Shown piece after piece: positions 54,720 through 63,645 of a DNA stretch of 64,000 nucleotides. The DNA is from Paenibacillus peoriae KCTC 3763 (GTDB lineage: Bacteria > Bacillota > Bacilli > Paenibacillales > Paenibacillaceae): assembly GCF_000236805.1 (NCBI RefSeq), contig NZ_AGFX01000041.1, forward strand, positions 1 through 64,000, in the 5' to 3' direction. Each line of letters opens with the position of its first letter. Within the stretch, counting starts at the first letter, position 1. Both the position numbers and the translations under genes were made by a program. The notes below the pieces were generated by a model. That model was not told where the DNA came from and did no database searches. It saw nothing but the letters and a program-made list of their open reading frames with translations.

Positions 54720-55049
54720 TTATTGTAACGCCTTCTGTACACGTGTAACCCCTTGGCTAAGTGCGTGTCCTCCGCCTACCGCTGCAGCTACAGCAATGGT
54801 CTCCATAATCTCCTGATCACTGGCTCCCTTGGATCGGGCCTCGTCCACATGATAAAAGGTACATATCTCATTGTTAGCAAATAAACCAATGCCGAGCGCA
54901 ATTAGTTGCTTGGTTTTCTCATCCAGACTCCCGGCTTGAAAGCACTCTCCGGTGAAACGATGATAGGCATGAACTACCTCCGGCAGCTTATTTTCCAAAT
55001 GGCTGATTTGGTCCTTGTAAGCATGTACTTTTTCATTCATAACCGTCAT
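54720..55049 (-). CDS. carboxymuconolactone decarboxylase (AhpD-like) family protein
   Basis: A 109-residue protein of the CMD/AhpD fold. The helix 'DEKTKQLIALGIGLFANNEICTFYHVDEARSKGAS' is the family core, but where AhpD has CxxC there is a single Cys (NNEICTFYH), so classic disulfide reductase activity is doubtful. 'VAAAVGGGHAL' follows. The ATG at 55049 lies about 12 bases after AGAGGA; an ATG seven codons upstream has no good ribosome site. Confidence 0.85.
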   Translation of the reverse strand: MTVMNEKVHAYKDQISHLENKLPEVVHAYHRFTGECFQAGSLDEKTKQLIALGIGLFANNEICTFYHVDEARSKGASDQEIMETIAVAAAVGGGHALSQGVTRVQKALQ

Positions 55050-55169
55050 TGATACAGCACGTCCTCTCATGTAAAGTTATTCTTCATTACTGTGTCCGCT
55101 TTGGAGTTTCTGTATGCCTGATCCCAGCCATCAAGCTATGATATTCAACCATATTTGAAGCACATGCTT

Positions 55170-55394
55170 CTAATCATCTAGTTCTACCGGATTGTGACGC
55201 GGCTCACTGAACGGCTGATATGTATAACTGCGATCCAGCTTGACCACACGTCGATTCTGGCGGCGAATAAGCACTTGCTCATCATCCCATGCCAGGACAA
55301 TACCAACGACATCATTGGACTCCAAACCATCCCGTACGACACGCACTTTCTCACCAGAAAGCCGATAAGCATCCAATTCTTCATCTAAAATCAT
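55170..55394 (-). CDS. small conserved-looking hypothetical protein
   Basis: A 74-residue protein with alternating charged and beta-type segments ('KVRVVRDGLESNDVVGIVLAW', 'VLIRRQNRRVVKLDRSYTYQ'), suggesting a small SH3-like barrel. The ATG at 55394 follows AAGGGGGG by six bases. I do not recognise a named family. Confidence 0.7.
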   Translation of the reverse strand: MILDEELDAYRLSGEKVRVVRDGLESNDVVGIVLAWDDEQVLIRRQNRRVVKLDRSYTYQPFSEPRHNPVELDD

Positions 55395-55458
55395 CCTGTT
55401 CCCCCCTTTACACACTTTTTGGCACAACGATCAGCACATATATAATTAAAAAGCTTAA

Positions 55459-55490
55459 AAAGAGACCTAAACGAATCATCTAGGTCTCTT
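55459..55490 (-). terminator. terminator after the 114-residue hypothetical gene
   Basis: AAGAGACCTA and TAGGTCTCTT form a ten-base stem; on the minus strand it is followed by TTTTTAA. Confidence 0.75.
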
Positions 55491-55530
55491 CTCTCTTACT
55501 ACTTATATGGATTGCCAACAGAGCGACAAA

Positions 55531-55875
55531 TTATCCCGACTGATTTACACTGTGATCATGTTCTTTTGTATCGTTCTTCTCGTACCAGAAGTCCAGCACT
55601 TGTGCAGACAACACTCGCTGATCTACATACTCCACTTGATGGGCAGTAAATTCTTCTTTCCAAGAGAAGGACAATTCCTCGCATAGGTTAACCAACGTCA
55701 ACAACTCTGACCAGGCCACATAGCGTTTATACCAAAAAAACTGAGGATGTTCAATCATATAGGGATACAAATCATCGAATTCCGTATGCTTACAATCCAA
55801 GGCGCGTTCAAAATGCACTTTAGCCGCTGCCAGTTTTTCCAGAAAAAACTGTTCGGTCAATTGTTCTTTCCCCAT
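55531..55875 (-). CDS. hypothetical protein
   Basis: A 114-residue acidic, largely helical cytoplasmic protein rich in Trp, Tyr and Phe ('MIEHPQFFWYKRYVAWSELLTLVNL'). The ATG lies seven bases after GAGGAGG, so it is well translated. I recognise no family. Confidence 0.7.
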   Translation of the reverse strand: MGKEQLTEQFFLEKLAAAKVHFERALDCKHTEFDDLYPYMIEHPQFFWYKRYVAWSELLTLVNLCEELSFSWKEEFTAHQVEYVDQRVLSAQVLDFWYEKNDTKEHDHSVNQSG

Positions 55876-55978
55876 GTTGCTGCCTCCTCTCCCAAAACCT
55901 TATCTATATTATAAGCGAAATTGAGGTTCATGCAAAGGTTATTATTACAAATAAGAATCAGGAGCAACCGAATTGTTA

Positions 55979-56551
55979 CTATTCGGCAAACTCGATCTTA
56001 CCGTCAGCGAGCGATGTAATTTTGACCAATGACTCTACACGAATGCCCTGTTCACGAATTGTTCTCGCTCCGGCTTGGAAGCATTTCTCCACCGCGACAC
56101 CAAATCCGACCAGTTCGGCCCCCGAACGCTGAATGATTTTAACCATGCCTCGCGCGGCATCGCCATTTGCGATAATATCATCAATAAACAACACACGATC
56201 ATGTTCGTGAATAAATTGACGGGATAGCATAATATCCGTGACAATTCCTTTCGTAAACGAAGGTACACGTTCGCACAGCGCGTCCGGATCAGCCAATAAA
56301 GTCTTTTTTCGGCGAGCAAATACCAACGGTACACCCAACTCCAGTGCTGTCGCAAAGCCGACGGCAATGCCTGAAGATTCCACGGTCACGACTCTGGTGA
56401 TTTTTTCTTCCCGGAAACGGGCTGCAAACTCTCGTCCCATTTCCATCGTCAGTTCCGGATCAACTTGGTGGTTAAGCAAACCATCCAGCTTCAACACCTG
56501 ATCTGACGCAATCACACCCTCATTTAAAATTCGTTTCTTTAATACTTCCAT
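55979..56551 (-). CDS. xpt: xanthine phosphoribosyltransferase
   Basis: A 190-residue purine-salvage enzyme making XMP from xanthine and PRPP. The PRPP loop 'VLFIDDIIANGDAARGM', the N-terminal 'LLNHQVDPELTMEMG' and 'ESSGIAVGFATALELGVPLVFARR' identify Xpt. Length matches B. subtilis Xpt. The ATG at 56551 lies seven bases after GGGAGG. The gap to the upstream DedA gene is under 90 bases and has no purine riboswitch, unlike xpt-pbuX of B. subtilis. Confidence 0.95.
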   Translation of the reverse strand: MEVLKKRILNEGVIASDQVLKLDGLLNHQVDPELTMEMGREFAARFREEKITRVVTVESSGIAVGFATALELGVPLVFARRKKTLLADPDALCERVPSFTKGIVTDIMLSRQFIHEHDRVLFIDDIIANGDAARGMVKIIQRSGAELVGFGVAVEKCFQAGARTIREQGIRVESLVKITSLADGKIEFAE

Positions 56552-56636
56552 TCCATGACCTCCCAAGGCATTCCTATGCGGTAAAAGTACCATACTTCAC
56601 CTGCTGCTTTCAAGCCAAAGCCTGCTTTCTAGATGG

Positions 56637-57242
56637 TCATGTAACATTTTTTTTACGCTTGTTCCAGAACCATGCGGTGATTCCACCCAAAATGATCAAA
56701 AGAATGACGACCAAACCTACCCGATGCGTCACCTTCTCCATCAGCTTTGCCACCTGTTCCCAGTGCATGCCCACCGCATGTCCAATCCCCAGAAACGTAC
56801 CGCACCACAGCAGCGCTCCTGCTGATGCATAACTGATATAGCGAAAAACGCTTAGACGGGTTGTACCTGCCAAATATGAGGACACATGTCTCAGGCCGGG
56901 GACAAAATAACCGAACAGAATCCCCCAGGTGCCGTAGCGCCCAAACCAATTTTCGGAAGAGGCAATCCTTGAGGGGGTAAGCCTCACCCATTTACCGTAT
57001 CGGTGCAACAGCGGCTTGCCCAGCAGACGACCCAGCGTGTAGCTGATCATCATGCCCGTCATACTTCCGGAAAATGTAACTACCAGCGCTGCGATAAAGT
57101 TGTAGTGTCCTTGAGACACGAGTCCGCCGAAGGCGATCATCAGCACTTCGTCAGGGATCGGCATACCTGCTACTCCAAGGGCAAGCAAGCCGAACATTGC
57201 CAAATATCCGTATTCTAGTATCCATGCAAGGATTTGACCCAT
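56637..57242 (-). CDS. DedA family membrane protein
   Basis: A 201-residue inner-membrane protein of the DedA/SNARE-associated family, thought to flip undecaprenyl phosphate or other lipids. 'GVAGMPIPDEVLMIAFGGL' and 'FVPGLRHVSSYLAGTTRL' (family Arg motif) are clear, with about five hydrophobic segments. The ATG follows GGGAG. It lies just upstream of xpt. Confidence 0.92.
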   Translation of the reverse strand: MGQILAWILEYGYLAMFGLLALGVAGMPIPDEVLMIAFGGLVSQGHYNFIAALVVTFSGSMTGMMISYTLGRLLGKPLLHRYGKWVRLTPSRIASSENWFGRYGTWGILFGYFVPGLRHVSSYLAGTTRLSVFRYISYASAGALLWCGTFLGIGHAVGMHWEQVAKLMEKVTHRVGLVVILLIILGGITAWFWNKRKKNVT

Positions 57243-57382
57243 AAATTACGCTCCCGTCAAGCTATTCATTGAATTCACTATAATTATTTCAGTCCCATCC
57301 AGTCATGTCCCATTTCAGTTGAACATAGTTTGTATTATATGCTCACTGTAGCGTTATTCAAGCGTGCAAGGAGGGACTGGGG

Positions 57383-58489
57383 ATGAAACGTAATATTCAT
57401 GTTTTGCAGATTGCTTTTACATACATCGGTACAATCGTCGGTGCCGGATTTGCTACCGGACAAGAAATATTGCAATTTTTTACGCAGTATGGACGTTGGG
57501 CTACACTTACGATTATTCTGTCCACATTCATATTTGTATGGTTGGGCACGAAAATGATGCTAATCGCTCATGATATTTCAGCCAGGTCCTACGAGGACCT
57601 GAATAAGCACCTTTTTGGCGCCAATGCCGGAAAATGGATCACCTGGTCCACGCTCACTGTGCTGGTCGGCGTGAACAGCGTCATGCTGGCGGGAGCCGGC
57701 TCAGTTTTTGTGGAGCATCTTCATCTGCACTACCAGACCGGACTGCTCATTACACTGATCGGAACTTATTTGCTGCTGAATAAAGGCATTAAAGCGATTC
57801 TGCATATGAACACCATTGTTGTCCCGCTGATGATTACCATATCTCTTCTGCTCGTTCACAGCACACTGTCCATGCCAAATCCGCAGAGCTTTATTACGAA
57901 TACGACAGATCACAGTACATTACGGACATGGATTTCTCCACTCCTGTACACGTCCTTCAATCTGACGATGGCACAGGCCGTGCTTGTCCCGCTTGGCAGC
58001 CAAACCTTCTCCCGCAGAACTATCCGTTGGGGCGGCATTTTGGGCGGAATTGGTGTCGGGTTTATGCTGATGGCTGCACATTTTGTCATGTCAGCGCATA
58101 TGCCTGGCATTCAGCAATTTGAAATTCCGATGGGCAGTATTGCTTACCAGTTGGGCTCGATGGTCGAAATTATATACATTGTACTTATTTTTATGGAAAT
58201 CTTCAGTACCTTTGTGGCCGACATCTATGGAATCAGTCTGCAAATTCGTCAGCATATCCAAATTTCGCCCAAGCTTATCACATTATTCATTATGCTCACA
58301 TGTTTTCTAATCAGTCAGTTCGGTTTCAGCTCACTGTTATCCGTTCTCTATCCTATTTTCGGAATGCTCAGTCTGATGTGGGTTAGTAAACTAATTATGG
58401 CAGGACGCGGGAGACCCTTCCGCTCCTCACGTCCTCACTCCAGCTTTCGGCATTCAGATTCCAAACCAGATAATACGCGCCATGGTTAA
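57383..58489 (+). CDS. ykvI: YkvI family membrane protein
   Basis: A 368-residue membrane protein with about ten hydrophobic segments. The N-terminal 'YIGTIVGAGFATGQEILQFFTQYG' is the family hallmark and recalls the unwound helix of LeuT/APC-fold transporters. The substrate is unknown. The ATG follows AAGGAGGGA. Its 3' end overlaps the convergent glycosyltransferase gene by four bases. Confidence 0.88.
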   Translation: MKRNIHVLQIAFTYIGTIVGAGFATGQEILQFFTQYGRWATLTIILSTFIFVWLGTKMMLIAHDISARSYEDLNKHLFGANAGKWITWSTLTVLVGVNSVMLAGAGSVFVEHLHLHYQTGLLITLIGTYLLLNKGIKAILHMNTIVVPLMITISLLLVHSTLSMPNPQSFITNTTDHSTLRTWISPLLYTSFNLTMAQAVLVPLGSQTFSRRTIRWGGILGGIGVGFMLMAAHFVMSAHMPGIQQFEIPMGSIAYQLGSMVEIIYIVLIFMEIFSTFVADIYGISLQIRQHIQISPKLITLFIMLTCFLISQFGFSSLLSVLYPIFGMLSLMWVSKLIMAGRGRPFRSSRPHSSFRHSDSKPDNTRHG

Positions 58490-59610
58490 CGTGGAAACTT
58501 CAAATACATTTTCTTCAGCTCATTAACCGCCTTACTCAAGGAATAACTTGATTTAGCCTTATCACAGGCAGATCTGGCCAGCTCATAACGATAGGCAGGA
58601 TCTGCAATAACCTTTTCCAATGCGTCTGCCAGTGCCTTCGGATTGTCGGGTGGCACGAGCAGACCATTTACCCCATCCTCAATTTGCTCCGGTATTCCCC
58701 CCACCTCTGTACCGACCAATGCCAGACAGCTCAACGCAGCTTCCGCAAATACGGAACCAAAGGCCTCCGCCCGCGAAGGCAGAACGAATACATCAAAAAA
58801 AGGCATAAATTCTTCCGGATGAAGAGTATATCCATAAAAAATCGTCTCATGGTAAATATCCAGCTGACGTGCCATCTCTTCAAGCTCAGGCCGAATCGGA
58901 CCGTCTCCGATAATATGAAGGACATAGCTCTGATTTCTTTTTTTCAATTCAGCACAGGCCTTTAACAATATATCCAGTCCTTTGGCCGGAACGAGGCGGC
59001 AAACTGTGATCAGCTGTGTCACTTCATTTTCGTGCGGGATGGGCTTAAAGCGCTTCTCATCGTATCCATTCGGAATGACCACAATATCTTCCGGACTCTG
59101 TACATATGGCGCTAAATAATGCTGGAAAGAACGAGATACCGTAATCAGGCGGTCTGCCTTATACTCCATTTCTCGATAGAGCGATATCAGAAATTGATGT
59201 TCAGGCCCATGCTCCTCTATTTTACCGTTAAGAATGAGCTCCTTCTCATAAGAAGAGTGGATCGTCTGCACGAGCGGGATGTCAGGAAAAACATTTTTCA
59301 TGGCGATCCCGGCAATGGGGTGATGAGCATGAATAAGATCATAGGGCTTCTGAATGCGAAGCCGGGTCCACCACAAATAGTCACGATACGTCTGGATATA
59401 TTTTTGTACAACTGGATACTGTCCATACTGCGTCCAGTCAAAGGTTTCAAAGTTTACTTCATCCCTGCCCTTGTTGCGAATCCGTTTAGGGATAGAAAAT
59501 AGCTCCATCTCCCAACGGGGAGAAGCAAATCGCTCTTGCAAATATGGAATCATAGATGAAACGCCGCCCGGTTGCTCGGGTGGGAAAAAGAGAGCCTGTA
59601 GCAATTTCAT
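58486..59610 (-). CDS. family 4 glycosyltransferase (GT-B fold)
   Basis: A 374-residue glycosyltransferase. 'FFPPEQPGGVSSMIPYLQE' starts the acceptor domain; the donor domain has 'LITVCRLVPAKGLDILLKA', 'LHIIGDGPIRPELEEMA', and the retaining-enzyme segment 'LPSRAEAFGSVFAEAALS' with 'EVGGIPEQIEDGVNGLLV'. It may add sugars to an exopolysaccharide or glycolipid. The ATG follows AAAGGGGA. No other cell-surface genes are adjacent. Confidence 0.92.
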   Translation of the reverse strand: MKLLQALFFPPEQPGGVSSMIPYLQERFASPRWEMELFSIPKRIRNKGRDEVNFETFDWTQYGQYPVVQKYIQTYRDYLWWTRLRIQKPYDLIHAHHPIAGIAMKNVFPDIPLVQTIHSSYEKELILNGKIEEHGPEHQFLISLYREMEYKADRLITVSRSFQHYLAPYVQSPEDIVVIPNGYDEKRFKPIPHENEVTQLITVCRLVPAKGLDILLKACAELKKRNQSYVLHIIGDGPIRPELEEMARQLDIYHETIFYGYTLHPEEFMPFFDVFVLPSRAEAFGSVFAEAALSCLALVGTEVGGIPEQIEDGVNGLLVPPDNPKALADALEKVIADPAYRYELARSACDKAKSSYSLSKAVNELKKMYLKFPR

Positions 59611-59804
59611 GACGTGCTTCCCCTTTCAAGCAATTGTACTGACCGGAACACAGGTTGTATGTATAGGTTTCCGGATTTTCTGAAAGATGATATATTGAGA
59701 ATAATGTTAAGTACAAAAGAAAATTATAACATTTTAATTGGAATCAATCCTGTCTATTGTATCGGAACGATATCGCCCGTTCAATAGATTTACTATCCAG
59801 ACAG

Positions 59805-60998
59805 ATGGAGTCGGTGACGTTGACGTTGTTGTCCTTAATGGGAACATGGGGTTTCCCATCTTTAGCCGGGGCCGTAACTGCAGCCTGCGGTTTGTATATT
59901 ATACTCATGATGGCGCTTATGTGCGTGATCATATATAGCAGACAACGAAAAAAAGCCTATATTCTTTTTTCCGTTGCCGCTATTTTTATTATGACATATG
60001 AAGCCATGAATCTCTATTCGGCAAGTGGAGGCAAGATGCTGCTGCACGGAATCGTGTGGAAAAATACGCTGGAGGCATTTGCCTTCATGCTCGTCAATGC
60101 CGCCGTATTTCAACTCTATCGAAAGCTAAAACGTGCGGAAACATGGACTCTGCTGTTACTAGGCGCGTTATTGACATTGCCGGTTCTTGCCTGGACTTTC
60201 AGCCTGCTGCCCGCTTGGATCAGCGCAGCAAAGCTGATAGAATTTACTCTGTTTTATCGAGTATTGGTGCTTATATTGAGTATGGTGTTCATCACCCCGA
60301 GAATCGGCCAGCCTAGGAAATTTACAGCCAGCTTGCTTCTGTATTTGCTCTGGCTCGGCTGTCTGTGGCTGGGAAGTGATATCCCTGTAGAGGAAGGCAC
60401 GAAAAATACAGTTCTGTGGATGTCGTTTTTACCGTTGCTGTATTACACCACGTTGTTTATCATCCTGTTCGAACGGATTGTGGAGCTGCTTCAAAGAATT
60501 TATCGTTCTTCCATCACAGACGGTCTGACGGGTCTGTACAACCGCAAATACTTTTCGGGACGACTGCGACGATACATGGAGCAGGGAATCCGCGTATCGG
60601 TCATTTTTTGCGATATTGACAATTTCAAAAAACTGAATGATACACAGGGTCACGCCCGCGCGGATGAAGTGCTGAAGCAGGTCGCGCAGATTATGGAGGA
60701 TGAGCTGGATGAAATCGGACTGACCGGGCGTTACGGCGGCGAGGAACTGGTGGCGATGGTTGTGGATCGACGAGCCAAGGTCGAACAGGTCGCAGAACGC
60801 ATTCGCAAGCGGGTCGCCGAGGAAAGCATCGTGACCATCAGTGTCGGGCATAGTACAGTCAAAAAGGAAATGGACCCGGATGAACTGGTCAAGCAGGCGG
60901 ATCAGGCGATGTACATATCCAAAACGACAGGTAAAAACAAGGTTACAGCTTATAAGGCAACAGAAGTGAAAAAAAGCCGAACAGCCAAGGCACAATAA
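59805..60998 (+). CDS. membrane-bound diguanylate cyclase (GGDEF)
   Basis: About 397 residues. Seven or eight hydrophobic helices fill the first 230; a GGDEF domain follows from about 245 ('DGLTGLYNRKYF', 'IFCDIDNFKKLNDTQGHARADEVL', 'RYGGEELVAMV'). The active box GGEEL is catalytically competent, so it should make cyclic di-GMP. There is no EAL domain. The start is uncertain: the ATG at 59805 or a TTG at 59757; neither has a strong ribosome site. Confidence 0.9.
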   Translation: MESVTLTLLSLMGTWGFPSLAGAVTAACGLYIILMMALMCVIIYSRQRKKAYILFSVAAIFIMTYEAMNLYSASGGKMLLHGIVWKNTLEAFAFMLVNAAVFQLYRKLKRAETWTLLLLGALLTLPVLAWTFSLLPAWISAAKLIEFTLFYRVLVLILSMVFITPRIGQPRKFTASLLLYLLWLGCLWLGSDIPVEEGTKNTVLWMSFLPLLYYTTLFIILFERIVELLQRIYRSSITDGLTGLYNRKYFSGRLRRYMEQGIRVSVIFCDIDNFKKLNDTQGHARADEVLKQVAQIMEDELDEIGLTGRYGGEELVAMVVDRRAKVEQVAERIRKRVAEESIVTISVGHSTVKKEMDPDELVKQADQAMYISKTTGKNKVTAYKATEVKKSRTAKAQ

Positions 60999-61030
60999 TT
61001 TGTAGCCGTCATCCGTTATCTATATGATAT

Positions 61031-61075
61031 AAAATGACGCACAGTGAACTCTAATATGAGTCTGTGCGTCATTTT
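61031..61075. terminator. perfect bidirectional terminator
   Basis: AAAATGACGCACAG and CTGTGCGTCATTTT form 14-base arms, with an inner ACTC/GAGT pair, between the convergent GGDEF and pseudouridine-synthase genes. Confidence 0.9.
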
Positions 61076-61086
61076 AGTGTATATCC

Positions 61087-61872
61087 TCATGAAGTCTCCA
61101 AGGTTGTAGATGCCAAATCCCGCCCGATCCATGCCAGCTCCTCGTGGGTCAGCTCACGATAGCTGCCCAGCGGCAACTGTTCGTCCAGCGTTAACGGGCC
61201 CATGGCCGTTCTTTTAAGATAGGTCACCTTTTTACCGACCGCCTCGAACATACGCTTCACCTGATGAAATTTCCCTTCATGGATCACAAGCGAAATATAG
61301 GAAATGACTTCTTTATCCGCCTGCTGCAGATGTTCATGCCGAAGAATGGTCAACTGAGCGGGAAGGGTAACATAGCCGTCATCCAACTCCACTCCAGCAG
61401 CAAACTGATGAATATCCTTTTCCGTGACATGACCCGAAACGGTAGCTTCATACGTTTTGGGGACATGACGTCGTGGAGACAGTAATTCATGCGCCAGCTT
61501 GCCATCGTTGGTTAATAACAATAGGCCTTCTGTATCTTTATCCAATCGCCCTACTGGAAAAGGCTCAAAATGTCGTTCCTCCGCACTCAGCAAATCCAAC
61601 ACCGTCCGTTCCCGCGTATCCTCGGTTGCAGAAATTACGCCGGGCGGCTTGTGCAACATAATATAAATATACTCCCGAAAAACAACACGTTCCCCGTTCA
61701 CTTCGATCTGATCGTTGTACGGATGAACCTGCAAACCGCTATCCTTGATGGTTCGACCGTTCACCGTAATGATCCCTTGCTTCACCTGTCTCTTGATATC
61801 ACTGCGCGAACCATATCCCATATGGGTTAAAACTTTGTCCAAACGCTGCGTCTGTCTGCCCTTTCCACTCAT
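61087..61872 (-). CDS. 16S rRNA pseudouridine synthase (RsuA-like)
   Basis: A 261-residue RNA-modifying enzyme of the RsuA/RluB family. An S4 RNA-binding domain (residues 8-55, 'RLDKVLTHMGYGSRSDIKRQV') precedes the catalytic domain with Asp in 'FPVGRLDKDTEGLLLLTNDG'. 'VIHEGKFHQVKRMFEAVG' is the family C-terminal motif. The ATG at 61872 overlaps the stop of the m5C methyltransferase gene (ATGA), so the two rRNA-modifying enzymes are translationally coupled. Confidence 0.93.
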   Translation of the reverse strand: MSGKGRQTQRLDKVLTHMGYGSRSDIKRQVKQGIITVNGRTIKDSGLQVHPYNDQIEVNGERVVFREYIYIMLHKPPGVISATEDTRERTVLDLLSAEERHFEPFPVGRLDKDTEGLLLLTNDGKLAHELLSPRRHVPKTYEATVSGHVTEKDIHQFAAGVELDDGYVTLPAQLTILRHEHLQQADKEVISYISLVIHEGKFHQVKRMFEAVGKKVTYLKRTAMGPLTLDEQLPLGSYRELTHEELAWIGRDLASTTLETS

Positions 61873-63494
61873 ACCGATGTCCACCTCCAGCCTGTTGGAT
61901 ATTCATTTTTGAGCATACCGTCCTGCCATTTTCCCCATCCGGCTGTATATCCATCAATACATATGAGAACGTAGCCTTTGGGCTGTGCGTCGTTCTTCAA
62001 TGTGATTCGCTGAACCGGGATGGATAAGGTTTCGCCCTTCAAATAACGGATCGCTTCAGTATCTGAACTGGAGAGGTTTATGCTTCTAACCGCCTCAGAC
62101 GGACGCAAAGCCACCGCCAGCGGGTGTGAAGGGACAAATCGACCATTCTTGTCCGTTCCTATAAACCAGCCCGGACGCACCACTTTAAGTCCGTCCAGAC
62201 GATGTGAGGCCAGCGGCGACTGATAGATGCGATCTCCATATATCACCGTATGGCCTGTAAACGATATCTCCAGCTGCTCTTGTACAAACTGGCGATAGGA
62301 CTCTATCACATCATGTGATGTGCGCGCAGCCTTTACAGCCTCTTTGCCGGAACGGGATTTGCTCCCCTCAAAGCCGCGTCCGGTCGCTCCTTTACCTGGC
62401 TTCCCGTCCATTCCTTTTTTACTTCGTTTAGCATCTCCAGTTGCATGCATGCTCTGTCCGTTTCGAGTCAGCGATTCCCCGACAGACAAATGCGGTTTCC
62501 TGCGCGGCCATTCTGCATCCATGTTTAAAGCCTTTTCTGCCACAACGGCACGACTGCCCTGATGCTGCAATACAGCGATAAAATGCCCCTCGCCCTCGAC
62601 CAGATGCGGCCAGAGGCGTGCCGTCCCACGCAGCTCAGGGTGGGCTGACGCAACCGTTTCACTCACCCATTCCGGATGTCCTGGTGCAAAGCCTGCTTCT
62701 GAAGGAACAGGAATAACCTCAAAATCGGGGTGAGCCGCCAGAAACTCCGCGATCATCCCCTCATTTTCCTCTGGTGCAAAGGTACAGGTCGAATAAACAA
62801 TCCTTCCCCCGTCGCTCAACATCGAAGCCGCTACGCGCAAAATGTCTCGTTGCATGACCATACATTTTTCCACAGAGTGCGTTTCCCATTGCTTCGCCAT
62901 GTCCTCATCCTTGCGGAACATACCTTCTCCCGAACAAGGCGCATCAATTAAAATCTTGTCAAAAAAATGAGGAAAGGCCTCGGCAATCCGGTCCGGGCTT
63001 TCATTCAATACCACGGCATTACGCACACCGTATAATTCCACATTTTTTGCCAATGCTTTGGTTCGTTCCGCGCTAATATCATTCGTTACCAATACACCGC
63101 TTCCTTGCAGCTTGGCGGCTATTTGAGTCGATTTCCCCCCCGGTGCAGCACACAGGTCCAATACAGTCTCATCCACAGCTACATTTAGCAGCTCTACCGG
63201 AGACATTGCACTGGGTTCCTGCACATAATACAGCCCCGCATGGTAGTAAGGATGTAACCCGGGCTTCGTACCGTGCGGAATGTAAAAACCTGTACTACAC
63301 CACGGTATCGGACGCAGCTCAAATGGCGAAATCGCCTTAAACGCCTCCACCGGAATTTTTAACGTATTGACTCGTATTCCCGCATGTGGCGTATGCTCAT
63401 AAGCAGCCATAAAAGCTTCAAATTCGTCACCAAGCAGTTGCTCCATGCGCTTTACAAATGCTGTAGGAAGCTGTACACCCATAATCGTAATCAT
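61869..63494 (-). CDS. rRNA cytosine-C5 methyltransferase (RsmF/NOL1-NOP2-Sun type)
   Basis: A 541-residue enzyme making m5C in 16S rRNA. A short N-terminal domain (residues 7-90) precedes the SAM domain: 'VLDLCAAPGGKSTQIAA', catalytic Cys in 'DAPCSGEGMF' and releasing Cys in 'YSTCTFAPEENEG'. A basic, low-complexity linker (about 335-390, rich in Gly, Lys, Arg, Ser) leads to a C-terminal PUA-like domain. The ATG at 63494 or one four codons on could be the start. It is coupled to the RsuA-like gene by ATGA overlap. Confidence 0.92.
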   Translation of the reverse strand: MITIMGVQLPTAFVKRMEQLLGDEFEAFMAAYEHTPHAGIRVNTLKIPVEAFKAISPFELRPIPWCSTGFYIPHGTKPGLHPYYHAGLYYVQEPSAMSPVELLNVAVDETVLDLCAAPGGKSTQIAAKLQGSGVLVTNDISAERTKALAKNVELYGVRNAVVLNESPDRIAEAFPHFFDKILIDAPCSGEGMFRKDEDMAKQWETHSVEKCMVMQRDILRVAASMLSDGGRIVYSTCTFAPEENEGMIAEFLAAHPDFEVIPVPSEAGFAPGHPEWVSETVASAHPELRGTARLWPHLVEGEGHFIAVLQHQGSRAVVAEKALNMDAEWPRRKPHLSVGESLTRNGQSMHATGDAKRSKKGMDGKPGKGATGRGFEGSKSRSGKEAVKAARTSHDVIESYRQFVQEQLEISFTGHTVIYGDRIYQSPLASHRLDGLKVVRPGWFIGTDKNGRFVPSHPLAVALRPSEAVRSINLSSSDTEAIRYLKGETLSIPVQRITLKNDAQPKGYVLICIDGYTAGWGKWQDGMLKNEYPTGWRWTSV

Positions 63495-63645
63495 CCTGTC
63501 CTGTTAAAATAAAATTAATTGTACCATAATCAATCCGTTATGCCGCAATAATGCTGTGGTTTACAAACTTTCACTACACGCTGTAATGTTGTATAATAAT
63601 GAGATTCTTAGCTACATATTTTGAATTTTGATAGGAGAGATTATA

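Noticed and set aside
56552-56636. Purine riboswitch before xpt
   Set aside because: The gap is under 90 bases and shows none of the conserved purine-aptamer loops.
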